Source: Cryptomeria japonica (lineage: Eukaryota > Streptophyta > Pinopsida > Cupressales > Cupressaceae). From it: DNA of 64,000 nt. Positions 35,001-45,794 of this stretch are shown piece after piece. Numbering within the stretch: position 1 is the stretch's first letter; the number at the start of each line of letters is the position of its first letter. Location: contig NC_081414.1 of NCBI RefSeq assembly GCF_030272615.1, forward strand, positions 4,157,501 through 4,221,500, written 5' to 3'. The notes under the pieces are model-generated. The model did no database searches. It was not told the origin of the DNA and was given only the letters and a program-made list of their open reading frames with translations. A program made the translations under genes and the position numbers.

Positions 35001-37192
35001 TCAAGCCATACTGTTTTGAAAATCAAATGAGCCAACAATGTATGTGCAGTCCAATTAGTTGAGATTACTTAACAACAATCAAAATGGTTGCTTAGTTTCT
35101 GAAAGATCCAAGTTGTTCAGTCCTTACTGAAGCTAAATTGATTAAACACAAAGTTCTTCACTCCAACAAAGCTAATGGTAAAACGTAATCAGACATTATA
35201 TAGTTATGATATTTTATCTCACCAATATGATAGTATTTAATAATGCAACAGGAAAAGGTAAGTTCTCTAGTTCTAGAAGATCCGGGTGGATTTTCCCAAT
35301 TGGTGGACAGCCTAATCGATAGCAGGTCATCAAACTCTATCAATTATTGGGAACCCTGGAGGGACGTAGTCCAATATAAGGGTCTACCACTCCTATCTTC
35401 AACATTCAGATGGCTCCAAGTAACATGTAAAGACTGCACATAGGAAACCTAGACAATCTTCAACAGGGAAATCAAGCTCATAAATCTTTTGGGGCAAACT
35501 TTTAGCAAATGATGAAGAGCGGGTGCTGAAGGTTTCCAGTTACTGCTATGCTTTTTAAAAAAAATTTGGATATACATGTTTATGTGATGTAAACTTCTTT
35601 ATAAATTACAATTCAATTGATAAATGATGGTTCTGAATAAAATCTCCAAAAATTTGCACCTCAGCAGCAAATTCTGTTTTTCATCAGACCACTGTTGCTA
35701 CAAATCCCTCCTATTTTTTTAACAGCACCCACACTTGAAAATTAGGAGCTGCTGTCACTTGTACTAAAATTTATTGAATACCTTAAGTCTTATACCACAA
35801 GAACATTGTAATTTGCCTACAACATTTCCTGTAATAGCCTCCAGCCTCAACCCTACCTCTACCCTTCTACAGCATCCTCTTAAAGCCTGCCACAAAAAGA
35901 AACAGATTTTTTAGATGTTTCCAATAAAGACCATATGTTTTCCTATTTCCTAACATAAACCATAGAAGCGATAGCCCCTACATAGGAATCTGTACTTAAA
36001 GATCCTAAAACCTTAAGAAAAGGAATTATAGAGATCTGTAAAATGATTGTTAAGGATTCATGGCAACAAGGTGTAACTCAAGAAATCACTTTCAGTGAAT
36101 TATAGAGATCTGTAAAATGATTGTTAGGGCTTCATGGCAACAAGGTGTTACTCAAGAAATCATTTTCGGTGAAGGAAGGATGTTTTGAGACAGAGTCGGA
36201 TACTTGGATGCTAGAGAATGTTTAGGATCGTATGAGACATCCAAAGCAGGATTTGACAGACGCAAAAACTGAGATAAAAAACAGTATTTCTAGCTTCTGG
36301 ACAAAAATACCGGTTTCCAATAAGAGGTGGTCTCATAATCACCGGAGCAGTTTCATCCAGATAATCATCAATTTTGTAATCGCCCCTTATGACAAATGAT
36401 GTTTTCATTGCAACAGCAGACACCGCGTGGCATTCCAATTTCCTCAGCTAACAGTTCCATGATAGACTGTGTTAAGACAAAATCAGAACAAGGGAGGTGT
36501 TTAGGGAGTTTGCTAGGGACTGAATTGAGTTAGCTTCGGGCTGGTTGTGTGCACAAGGGACCTAATATTTGTATTGCCATTGACTCATTAGAGATGGTGA
36601 TTAATTTGGCTCACATTTTGCTAGAGTTCTCTACCAAAATTCAGGTTCTCCCAGGTAAATTTCTGTTGTCTTCAATTGTGTGGTTGTTTATTCTCACTTC
36701 CTTGCATTTCTCAGTTTAATTTATTACTTACAAAATTTCAGTCTTCATGACTTTCGTTAAAACTGTATTTTGGAGAATATTGTATTGTATAACAACCTTA
36801 ATTTACAGATCATGTGGCGTAATGCTAATCGGAACAAACCCTCTTGTACCAAGGGCATATGGAATGGGAAAAAGTGGTGTAATAAACATGGTTCAACAGC
36901 GAATCGGGTTTAAAATATCAAAAAAGTGGCATCCAAGTATGCTCGTAACCTCAACAAGACTTCCCAAAGACCAAAAACTGTATATTATAAATGTGAGTCA
37001 TGAAGCCCAAAACATTGGAATTAGGGTTAGTATTAGGGTTACCTTGAGATCGACATTGGAGCGCGAGGCCAAATAGGTGCTTAAAAGAGGATCTTTGAGA
37101 ATTGCTGACCATTTGCCTGGGCCGTATTTGTCAATTCCGGCACGAAGAGCGGCTTCCTCCTCCTTCGTCCATTTTTGCTTCGGGGCACCCAT
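25974..37192 (-). CDS. TRB: Telomere-repeat-binding factor (single Myb histone family), partial gene model
   Basis: Plant TRB/SMH proteins are nuclear and bind telomeric repeats and telo-box promoters. They have an N-terminal single Myb domain, a central histone H1/H5 globular domain and a C-terminal coiled coil. Exon 1 (37043-37192) encodes [19 protein letters not shown] and SNVDLK. Exon 2 (26382-26602) continues [20 protein letters not shown], completing the VDLKDKWRN telo-box Myb motif. Exon 3 (25974-26058) gives the first H1 helix, [15 protein letters not shown]...IAAYIE. Phases agree (150, 221 and 85 nt) and the splice sites are canonical GT/AG. Intron 1 is about 10.4 kb. The rest of the H1 domain and the coiled coil are not found below 25974. 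A possible 54-nt exon at 25710-25763 has a stop. The gene may be truncated or may continue unseen. Confidence 0.8.
26382..26602 (-). other. TRB exon 2
   Basis: Acceptor TCTGGCAG|GATAAATGG and donor CCTAG|GTAACA. It encodes the end of the Myb domain and a linker with [12 protein letters not shown]. Open throughout. Confidence 0.82.
26873..27102 (+). mobile_element. tRNA-derived SINE in TRB intron 1
   Basis: 230 bp flanked by the 10-bp duplication AGAAAGTACT (26863-26872 and 27103-27112). The head is tRNA-like, with a box-A-like TTAACTGGTTA and a box-B-like AGTTCAATTCC. The body has CGGCTTCGGCC, an (AAT)n run at about 27029-27050, and an A/T-rich tail. Reads forward on the plus strand, opposite to the TRB gene. 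Confidence 0.8.
27199..27502 (+). repeat. 5' LTR of copia-2
   Basis: 304 bp, TATTAGAATATTT to ATTATTTTTCA. It belongs to the same family as the copia-1 LTR but is a different subfamily, with added GTGAAACTATTGCTTC and CATGTTGAAGC segments. Confidence 0.88.
28404..29249 (+). pseudogene. gag: Decayed copia gag with CCHC zinc knuckle
   Basis: Gag binds element RNA and forms the particle. The start at 28404 has LEHNQKFN; a frameshift follows near 28450, and stops lie near 28673 and 28812. The body contains [16 protein letters not shown] and [12 protein letters not shown], typical of the copia gag (UBN2-like) region. The zinc knuckle [14 protein letters not shown] (C-x2-C-x4-H-x4-C) is complete at about 29126-29167. 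A hAT-type element interrupts the frame at 29250; about ten further codons in the same frame follow it (30213-30241) to a stop. Confidence 0.8.
29250..30204. mobile_element. Non-autonomous hAT-type element B with GACTCGGC subterminal repeats
   Basis: A perfect 8-bp duplication TTCTGAAG lies at 29242-29249 and 30205-30212. Terminal inverted repeats are CATAGTTGAAAAACTCG and, inverted, CATAGTTTTAAAACTCG. The subterminal arrays are GACTCGG / CGAGTC words (about 29265-29350 and 30075-30190). The core 29512-29628 matches element A. The segment 29640-29998 is a foreign dispersed repeat also present at 12935-13125. No transposase. The 8-bp duplication and short inverted repeats point to the hAT superfamily. 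Confidence 0.85.
30442..30585 (+). repeat. Four 36-bp tandem repeats in copia-2
   Basis: Four head-to-tail copies of a unit with TTTTGTTTGATTTTCTCC and AAAAATCATTTCA. Copia-1 has a single equivalent near 4291, so this is a local expansion in copia-2. Confidence 0.9.
30858..31155 (+). repeat. 3' LTR of copia-2
   Basis: 298 bp, preceded by the purine tract AAAGGAGGG and followed by the GAAAG duplication. Confidence 0.9.
32972..33025. repeat. 54-bp near-perfect palindrome
   Basis: Arms ACGATCAAG...CTTGATCGGT and ACCGATCAAG...CTTGATCGT around a central CATG. Only two positions per arm fail to pair. It would form a cruciform or hairpin. Confidence 0.88.
33098..33324. repeat. Array of seven CCGATA-N-ATCGG palindromes
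   Basis: Copies at 33098-33110, 33130-33145, 33160-33171, 33191-33204, 33217-33230, 33250-33263 and 33311-33324, for example GCCGATAACTATCGGC and CCGATATCAATCGG. Centres are about 26-34 bp apart, with one gap of twice that. Spacers are unrelated. Confidence 0.85.
33490..33540. repeat. Hairpin with 21-bp arms
   Basis: 33490-33510 (GATAAATGATTGAATGAGAGA would be the arm; it starts GATAAATGATTG) pairs with 33520-33540, with one mismatch and a 9-nt loop. It lies at the end of the palindrome-rich region. Confidence 0.8.
36023..36170. repeat. 74-bp tandem duplication
   Basis: 36023-36096 and 36097-36170 are adjacent copies with a few differences; both contain GAGATCTGTAAAATGATTG and ATGGCAACAAGGTGT. 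Confidence 0.85.
37043..37192 (-). other. TRB exon 1 (coding part)
   Basis: 50 codons from the ATG at 37192 to the donor CAAG|GTAACC. The ATG is chosen because MGAPKQKWT is the conserved TRB start; the codons upstream lack a methionine before a less typical TTG. Confidence 0.85.
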
Positions 37193-37199
37193 GCCCTTC

Positions 37200-37208
37200 A
37201 AACCCTAA
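37200..37208. promoter_or_regulatory. Telo-box just upstream of the TRB start codon
   Basis: AAACCCTAA, the telo-box motif, begins 8 bp beyond the ATG at 37192, in the 5' leader. Known of the family: TRB proteins bind telo-boxes in promoters. A role here is inference. Confidence 0.4.
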
Positions 37209-40200
37209 CTTCTAACCTGCAAAGCATGCAACCGGTACTAAATGGCCTTCAAAACCTTCATAAAACCCTTATCTGCTAATGGCATAACATGTAGCCTGTG
37301 ATGCTATAAAAACATTAATTTTGCTAATTTGGCATGGACTTAACTACCCTGCACATTTAGCAGAAACCATTTCTCATATGTCACGACGATTTGTTTCTGT
37401 GCAAGATTTCACATAACGACATCACTTATTTTTTTATCACAAAAATTGTTTGATAGCTCGAACTGAAATTTATAACTCACCCTGACAAAATATAAACTAA
37501 AACGTCAATTGTACTCCCTCCAACAGCATAATTTCAGACCGTATATTTCTCAGTGTTCGACTTCAAGTTGTAGAAGACAAATTTTTTTTCTTGAGAATAT
37601 TTGCTGCACTACTATTTTTCTAGTATTTATTTTTATTTTAACTGATAATGGAGGTGGACACAACTGATCTCACTCTCTTCTTCTGTAATTATAATTGAAA
37701 GGGAAGGAAAGCTATTTGAAATAAACGCTGGCATTAGGTAGGTATATAATTCATGTGATTGTTATTTTGCTTTCCGCGTGATTGTTTTTATGATTTCCGC
37801 GTGATTCTTTTCATGTCTTTATAGGTTATGTCTAATTACTTTTATGTTTTTGATGTGATTATTTTTTATATTTTTGCGTAGTGATTAAAAGCTCGACCTT
37901 GTCTTCTTTTTTTTTTTATGTGATTATTTTTTATATTTTTACGTAGTGATTAAAAGCTCGACCTTGTCTTTTTTTTTTAATGAATATGTGTAATATATGT
38001 TTAATTACTAGATGACACATTTATTCATCAAAAAATATAGTCATGGTACGTTGCACCACATTTAAAATGAGAATTTTAACATTTTTGAGAAGTTTTTTCT
38101 TTTTCCTTTTCTTTATATATGTATAATAGTGACATGGTAAATATTTTGATTTTTTTACTAATTTAGGATGTGGTTCTACATAATATCCATTTATATTATT
38201 ATATTTAGTCAAAAATTAAAATTATTTTATATTATGAATTTCAATTAATAAATATAGTCAAATATGTATAGTAATATAGTGATTTCAAACATGAGCTTTA
38301 ATAATTTATTTTATGGAATGGGAGGTCTCGTGAAATGGGAAAATGTTGCTACTAGATATATGGGAATCTTGTTCTTCAAAATAGAAGGCCCTCCTTTTTA
38401 GTTCTCAATTTTTAGGGAGTGTCTTTAGGATGGAACTTAAAATTTCTTCCAATGACTTATAATTTTTTTAACCACATCTACAAATTTCCATTATTAACTA
38501 TTATAAAATAAAATCATAAGATTGCTAGCTTCTTAGAACTTCATAATTTAAAGTTTTAAACTTGTTCACTACTGTAATCCAAAGGCTTGCTCGGCTGTAA
38601 AATGCTCCTAAAAATTTTCAATAACACTCACTAAAATATTTTTAAGGAGGGTCCTCCTCTAATGGCCTCTAGCCCTTTTAGTACTAAGAGTATTGTGATC
38701 TCAATCTTTTTTTAGAAGTCCTCTAATTTATTTCAATCCTATCAGATTCAAAATAAAAACTTACCAATAGATTATTTTTAAAAAAATGCATTGTCAAGAG
38801 GTGTGATTTAATAAAAAGCTTTTATATTTTATCTCAACATACAAAGATACATAGATATTTAGTTGTGGAAGTGATTTTGAGATGTACAATTTTTTAGGCA
38901 TATTAAATTTGAGGGAAGAGGCATCTTGAAGGTTTTCAACTGTAAGGTAAGAATTGTTAGAAAGTATAATACTAACTTGATGTTTCTTCTATAAAGAAGA
39001 CTCTTGAGCTTCTTAGATTTATCTAAAGATTAACTTGATCCCATGTTAGAGAGTGCAATGCTTGTAGGGATGAAAACTACATACTTTGTACTTTTTCTAT
39101 TCATTTTACATTTGATTTGGCACATGTTTACAATAAGAATGATTTGGAGTAATTTTAACCCTTTTAAAGCATAAATTGCCTCGAAAAATAATACCTCCAC
39201 AGATCTAGGCATGACTCCTCGCATTGCAAAGACCATGTTCCACACCTATTCACACTCTTCATTTGAGACAAACACATTTTTTCCTCTTGGATAGAATTGT
39301 GTAGTAGTGCTAATTTCATTTAATCTCATATTTCCTACCTAGATACCTAAGCTTTTTTAAGGTTAGGTGTTGTACACCTTGTAATTCCTACATACATCAT
39401 ATTATTTATTAATGTGTAATACGTTTAACTAAACATTGACCCCTCGTAAAATTGGGTGCCACCCTTAGAAGCAATGAGATTTTGTGGATGATACAATATG
39501 TCAATTGACAGTATTATTATGATAAGTGTAAGAGAATGTTGAAATGGGAGTTGCATAATTGAATAAGAAAACCATTTTAGACTATATTTTGGTTGGTGTA
39601 TAAGACCATCATAAAAGAGTAATTACATCTTCCAAATCAATTACCTAGTTTAACTAATCAATGTTAGCAACTATCGTTGTATCCTTGAATGGTAGCACTT
39701 CGGTTTGAATTGTTAGGATGAGGTGATATCAACCTTGCAATCCTATGCATTTTCTACATGTCTCCAACTTTTTGGTAATGGGTACTTGAATGGCCATGTA
39801 AGTGATTGGGACATTATTTACTTATTATTATGCTTTAAGGATTTAGAATGTTAATTTTAATGTCATTTACAAAGAAAGTTACATAGTCGTGATTATCAAT
39901 ATAGTTGACCATCTCACTAATGGAGTACTTGGGAGTTATATAAAGTTGTGTGGAGCATCTCCTAATGATGAATGGAATCCACATTAGTTGGCCACAACAC
40001 ACACACACATCACATCATTTGCATCAGCATTTACAAAAATAATCTAGATCAACATCATATCCTAAAACTCATCTAAATTAAAGTAGCTGCATCCATAACA
40101 TATCATCATTTATATGTGTGACCACATGTTGATCCAAAGAAAAAACAAAGATATAAGTCAGAAATATATCATCAATAAAGTAATCAAATGACCAAAGTCC

Positions 40201-40406
40201 CTGGATATATATATATAACAAATGCTCATCACATCATGAAACATCAGTATCAATAAACAACAAACAGATCATCCAAACATCATATGAGAGCATCATTGAG
40301 TAACATATCTATAAGATCAAAGCACAATAAAGTATCATATCAAGAGGTCATCAAAATACAAAGATATATATACATCGAGGTACATGTACAAAATCTGTAA
40401 TCATAA
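37209..40406. other. Intergenic AT-rich DNA, TRB upstream region
   Basis: No supported gene. It contains a 65-bp tandem duplication (37854-37979, GTGATTATTTTTTATA units) and many poly-T runs. The last 450 bp (CATCATATC-type words, 39950-40400) resembles the spacer beyond the PMD stop in Tat2 (58400-58620) in style only. Confidence 0.5.
37854..37979. repeat. 65-bp tandem duplication
   Basis: Two copies of a unit with TGTGATTATTTTTTATA, CGTAGTGATTAAAAGC and CTTGTCTT, ending in a T run. Confidence 0.85.
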
Positions 40407-41437
40407 TCACAGTGCAGGATTAGTCTGACCACCTCCAAGACCTATCGGTCGAGAGCTCAATCTACACGCACCTGGGCTACTGCTAGGAGCGTCCCTTCTA
40501 GGACCCATAACCCCCTCACTACCCCTGTCTCTGAAAACCCTTGTGTCATGAACTGGCAACATAAGTAGGAGCACGTCGGTCTGGTGGCACAACCTGAAAG
40601 TATAGGATCCTGTAATACTCTAGATGGTGTCCCTTGTAACACCCTATGTGGCTGCTTGTTGCAATGATCGCACTGTCTCCTTTGCCTGGTTGTGTCGCTC
40701 TATCTCTGTGTCCCGCTCTAGCAACATTGTCACCACCTGTCTCTGCAACTGCACAACCTGTGCCTGGGCTTGTGTGAGCTGACCATGTACCCTATGCAAC
40801 AAGGACTATAATATTGTTGTTTGTGCCTGCTGCTTATGAGGAGGCACTCTAATCTGCACACCCTATGGTTGTGAAGGTTGCAGATCCTGCATACCAACCT
40901 GTCGAGGGGCAGGAGGGGGCATATCAATCCTCCTCTGACAGGCCAATGGCTACACATCCTCCTCCTCTGACTCCTCCTCTGTTGCTACCACCACCAATCC
41001 CATCAAACCTACTCCTCCACCAACTGCCTCAGACTTTGTATCCTCGTCAGATGAATCACCACTCTCCTCCTTAGATCCATCACTGTCTGATCCCTCCTCT
41101 GCCCCCATGGCAACAACATCCTCTGCCTACAACGGTCCACCCCGCCCAACACCACCCATCCTCCATCCTCCTCCTCTACCTCTCACCACTCCTCCTCTAC
41201 CCCTCACCACTCCTCCTCCCTCTACCCCTCCTCCCATCTCAACCACCTCCCCCCTAATCATCATCATCAACCTCCTCCAGGGCAGGAATCATCTCTCTGG
41301 CCCTGTCAATCGCGGGAACCTGTGTATCAAAAAGAATTGCATATACTTTGCAGTCATCCCTGCATCCTCTACATCCTCATACATACTCCATACGCAAAAA
41401 GGCAAAGAATAGAACTCAGCTCGGGCTGTCGTTGTGA
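40407..41437 (-). pseudogene. Plant mobile domain ORF, C-terminal part (PMD3)
   Basis: On the minus strand the first exon-like piece reads AEFYSLPFCVWSMYEDVEDAG then MTAKYMQFFLIHRF, which aligns with AEYQSLGPLDWDYLPDVMDS and MTSEYVVYCTVHKF of PMD1. After that come a Gly/Glu-rich low-complexity linker, a Pro-rich and Gln-rich region with a coiled-coil-like run near 40700, and a stop at 40407. Several frameshifts and stops. The N-terminal PMD is missing because an LTR begins at 41438. Known of the family: PMD proteins include Arabidopsis MAIN/MAIL1 and many transposon copies. Confidence 0.6.
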
Positions 41438-42467
41438 TGCTAAAAATATGGTATATAAGAAAGACATACACATATAATGAGACAATAAAAACATAAATGA
41501 AAAGCTTAATTAAAAACTAGCTTAAAAATGCAAACCATAAGCCTTCTCTTAAATGTCCCATTTTCCTCTATTCTTAAGGACCTTGAAGGTGTTGAATTGA
41601 TTGGCTCTCAGCGAAGCAATGACCTCCAAAGTGGCAACTCAAGAGTTGAGTAGCTACTTGATGATGATTGATTATGCAAATGATATAAAATGCATGATTT
41701 AAGAAATATGATTAATCCAAAATGCTAATTACTAGATGATTGAAATGAAAATTGCCTATAGTAATGATGCTAAAGCTATGAATGCAAGGGATCCTTATTG
41801 CTCCAAACTGAGGGATATATGTATAAATTCCAAGGCCAAAGCTGAGGTGGCAGGAATCAACGGTCCAGATCTGATCTGAAGATATCAAGGGCCAAGATTG
41901 AGGAAGTTAGAGGAGAGGTTGGAGGAAGAGACGTTTGTCATCTTTGTGGTGACAAGTGTCAAGGAGCCTTGCTCATGAGAGGGCAAGTGTCCAGGGGAGG
42001 AGACATGTGGCAAAAGTGCTATGTGTCTCAAAGGGAGAATATCCACACCATAGGAGGTTAGGATAAGGAGGTTAGAATGTGCAATATAGGATAGGGTTAG
42101 TTAAACCCAGGGTTAGGTTAGGGGATGGTTAGGTTAGGTGGTTAGAAGTTAGGAGGCACGTGCTCATTTGAATTTAAAAATTCAAATAATTAGAAAATGA
42201 TAATTAATCTCAACAAACTTGAGTTTGTTAGTTTTAATTAGGGATTAGAAGAATTGATTAATATGGGGGGACATTAATTAATTATAATTAATTAATCAAA
42301 GGGGGATATGAAATGAACTATATAAATAAATCATGTAGATTTATTTACTAGTAGATGAATAGAGAAATGAATCAAATTGCTTGTGAATTCAATTAATTGG
42401 GAAGGGGAATTAATCAAATAACTATGTATTTAATTAACTATCTTCAAACCATTTTTAGTTGTATACA
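41438..42467 (-). repeat. 3' LTR of a minus-strand Tat-like element (Tat1)
   Basis: On the minus strand the LTR starts TGTATACAACTAAAAATGG, similar to the Tat2 LTR start TGTAATACCCTAAAAATGA, and ends CCATATTTTTAGCA against PMD3. Directly upstream (42468-42484) the minus strand reads TTCAAAGAGGGGCAAAA, the same purine tract as Tat2 (TTCAAAGAGGGGCAAA before 62284). The 5' LTR would be beyond the window. The left boundary rests on the PMD3 alignment, so it is less certain. Confidence 0.6.
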
Positions 42468-42484
42468 TTTTGCCCCTCTTTGAA

Positions 42485-44888
42485 GCGACGTGTGACGACG
42501 CCTTGGTTCAAAGAAAACTCAATTGATGATGTTGTTGATATTGATTTCGATAGGATGCAGATTTGATCTTGATTTGATGTGGATTTGGTTTCGATATGAT
42601 ACTAATTCGATTTGTGAGATGATAAATCTCGATATGATGCCCCAGACGCTGACTGGTAGATATTGATTCGAGGATGCCCGCTCGGGAGATGAATCGGATA
42701 ATTTTTGAATTTTTTTTTTTTGAAATTTTTACGATTTTTAGATTTTTAATGATTTTCCGATTTTTAGAACTTTTTAGAGCCAATCCGATTCATTTCCCGA
42801 AATGAAATTTGAAAACGCTACCCTGTCCACCCTCCTTAGTCTTCACACTTAGCAAAATTTCGCCTTCAATCCTCTGGATTTCGCTCCTCAAATTGCTCCT
42901 CAATTTCGCACTTTAGAAGGGATGAATGAAATAATGCCCCCCTATTATATAGAGCGCTCACCTTTTATTCTTTTGAAGCTAGAGGAGGCGCAATTCATCC
43001 AAGAGAGGGCTATGATTTAAACTTTGCCTAGCAAAATCCTTTTTCTTGCATCATTTTCAAATGGTCTTAGAGTTAAGTACTCAAGAGGAGGTATGGCAGT
43101 GGTAGTAGATGATGATCATCACTTGTCAAAAGGCTTGGAAGGGTACATACCCATGACAGAAATCAAGTGTGTAATTCCTATAGCCACAATCGAGATCAGT
43201 CCTATAACCTTGCAAATTTAATAGAATCATATGTTTTGGAACTTAGGCAGTACTCTTAGGGTTAGGTCAAGCTCTTACACTTTCTTTTTATCATGTATGC
43301 TCTCCTAAGAAAATTGACTGATGGATTTGTGTGTGTATATTGAATAGGAGGAATAGGGTCTGAAATTGAACCACGGGTGCACTACCGTGACAAACAAGGA
43401 AACTAGCAGCAATATTCTTCTTGAATGTGTTTCTAATGAGAAGAGCAGATGTGGAAAATAGTGTCAACAAAGCAAAATGATGAGTCAGAGTACTTGCAAT
43501 ATGTTTTTCAGAAGGAAACAACTGGTAGGAAGAGAAAGAGGGAGAGTAACATAGATGATGTCCTAGAGAATGATAGTGGTGGGTATGTGAGAGTTCCCAT
43601 GTTGTTACACAATGCTCATCACGTAAAGAAATTAAAGTTTGTTGTAAGCATGGCAGTGGTAGTAGATGATGATCATCACTTGTCAAAAGGCTTGGAAGGG
43701 TACATACCCATGACAGAAATCAAGTGTGTAATTCCTATAGCCACAATCGAGATCAGTCCTATAACCTTGCAAATTTAATAGAATCATATGTTTTGGAACT
43801 TAGGCAGTACTCTTAGGGTTAGGTCAAGCTCTTACACTTTCTTTTTAGCTGTAATCCCACTTAAATGCCCCATTGTGAGTTTAAAAAGGTGAATTCCTTT
43901 TACCACTCTTCATTTGTGCACTTGAGTTGTTTGAGAAAGTTTCTCTGGAGGAAGGAATGGCGATCCCGTACCACCAACATAGGTTCGAGCGAGTTCGGCG
44001 ACACGAGTGTCCTCCGGCCTACGGTCCACCGATACGCACTTCGAGAAAACCCCGCTTTGTTAATTTTTAGGTGATTTTTGAAAAAAATGGCTATTTGTAT
44101 TAAAAAAAAAAAATTAGCGTTTTCACCAGATGGGTCTGTAAAAAAATTACATTTTTGAGATGGGTTTTTTATTTACAAAATGGGTTTGTAGGATTTTTCG
44201 AAAAAAATTAACGCGTATCCCAAAAAAATTATCATGCATTTATTGGAAAGAAAAAAAATTCAATCAATTTTTATTTTTTTTTAAATGAAATCCCACCACC
44301 GGCGCCACCGCTGGGGGAACATTTTTTTTTTAGTTTTTTTTTGGGCGATTTTTGGTTTTTGGCGATTTTTTTTTTTAATTTATCTAGCGATTTGCTAATT
44401 TGTTCGAGATTGTGCGATTTGTTGATGATTTGATTTGATTTTTGTGTTTTTTTATTATTTGATGATTTTTCGATTATTGAGAATTTTAGCATTTTTTCAA
44501 TTTGGGTGATTTTGAGAAAATGATTTGATTTGTCGATTTTTCTCATTTATTTAATTTTTTGATTATTGATGAATTGATTGGATAAAGAGGTGGAATTTCT
44601 GTCGATTCGATTTGATTTATGATTTCGATAGGGTAAGATTTGATTAGCTATCTAATTGATAAAGTTAGACACTCCTGATTAATGAAACGTGATGATCAGT
44701 TATGATTATCTCGATGTACGTGCAAGATGAGATAAGATTGATAATGACCTCATGATAGATGAGTGTCATTGATAGGGGCCCAACGAGATTTGATAAAAAT
44801 CTCAACTGCGCAAGATAGACTGACAGATAGATTGATTTGATAGATAGATAAATCAAGAAACTAATATGATGAAATGATTTGATTGTAG
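42485..44888. other. Tat1 region between its PMD and its 3' LTR
   Basis: In Tat2 the equivalent stretch is 60532-62271. It holds AT-rich DNA with repeated GATTTGAT/TCGATTTG words (42530-42680, 44380-44660) and an inserted-looking block at 43020-43860 with a 198-bp exact duplication. The open frame at 43449-43778 (QYVFQKETTGRKRKRESN) is unrecognised. Confidence 0.4.
43093..43847 (+). repeat. Exact 198-bp direct repeat, 557 bp apart
   Basis: 43093-43290 and 43650-43847 read identically. Both encode MAVVVDDDHHLSKGLEGY... in an open frame ending at TAA, plus about 70 bp beyond. Identity implies a recent duplication or gene conversion. The protein is not recognised. Confidence 0.85.
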
Positions 44889-45794
44889 GAGCACTTTAGT
44901 GTCCTCCAGTCTCGGGAGCACTTCCCGAAGACATGGATGTTGATACCCTGCCTTAGTCAGGCGGAGCGAGACCACATTGACATGTGTGGTTTATCTTCCC
45001 TTCTCGACATGCTCCGACCCTTGATAAACCAAGGATTATTGACAACCTTAGCAGAGCGTTGGCACAGCGAGCACAACACTTTTCACCTACCAACGGACGA
45101 GATGACGGTGACACCCGAGGATGTATACCGGATGTTGTGCATCCCTGTGATGGGCGAGCTAGTGTATTACGATCTCAGCAAGCGAGGTGGGATAGATGTA
45201 CTTTGTTGAGTGTTCGAGGATGATGAGATAGGCGGATATGACATTGTGTGGCAGGAGATGTTAGAGCTAGGTTATGCCACATTACCCACTGTTCTCATCG
45301 GATTCATTGGAGGTTTCCTTTGTCCTGATCACAGGTCAAAGGGATTACCTGTTGGATGGGGTCATCTTCTTGAGCAGATGGTGACACAGGGGACCCGATT
45401 GCATGGGGGTCATGCATGCTAGCGCACTTATATCATGACCTGCACCGAGTTGTGTACCAGAGATCGACTGCATTATCACCAGGGGTAACTGTACTTCAGA
45501 TATGGGCCTAGGAGCACCTGCCTATCACATGACCATTGGCTGACAGAGATAGATCTGTAGGTAGGCCTTATGTTGACGGGTATCCAGGTATCATTGTCCA
45601 GCGAAAGCTGGGCAAATTGGAGTACTGGCGATGGACACTGGATGATCTGGATATTGTGATATGGAGACCATATAGGGATTGTGAGATTTGGCCCAAGAAT
45701 GTAGTGGAGATGGCGTATGTATTTGTGTCGCGATACTTGATTGGATCGACACCCTATGTCATCGAGTGATTCCTTTGTATGAGGGTGTTGAGAC
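44889..45794 (+). pseudogene. Plant mobile domain ORF, N-terminal part (PMD1)
   Basis: Preceded by an acceptor-like TTGTAG. ATG at 44937. It reads DHIDMCGLSSLLDML, HNTFHLPTDEMTVTPEDVYR (a PMD hallmark), GFIGGFLCPDHR and VIWRPYRDCEIWPK, with frameshifts and stops. It ends at the Tat2 insertion point and resumes at 63448 in register (LR then QYGRIQG). Position and strand relative to the Tat1 LTR match PMD2 within Tat2, so it is Tat1's antisense ORF. Confidence 0.75.

Larger units (their letters stand above)
31161..37042 (-). other. Remainder of TRB intron 1
   Basis: AT-rich intron DNA with no supported gene. It contains a palindromic region at 32972-33540 and a 74-bp duplication at 36023-36170. 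A weak tRNA-like stretch near 34090-34140 could be an old SINE. Short open frames are scattered on both strands and look random. Confidence 0.55.

Noticed and set aside
42050-42160. GGTTAGGTTAGG run as a possible internal telomere remnant
   Set aside because: Short and irregular, and it lies within the Tat1 LTR; not a (TTTAGGG)n array.
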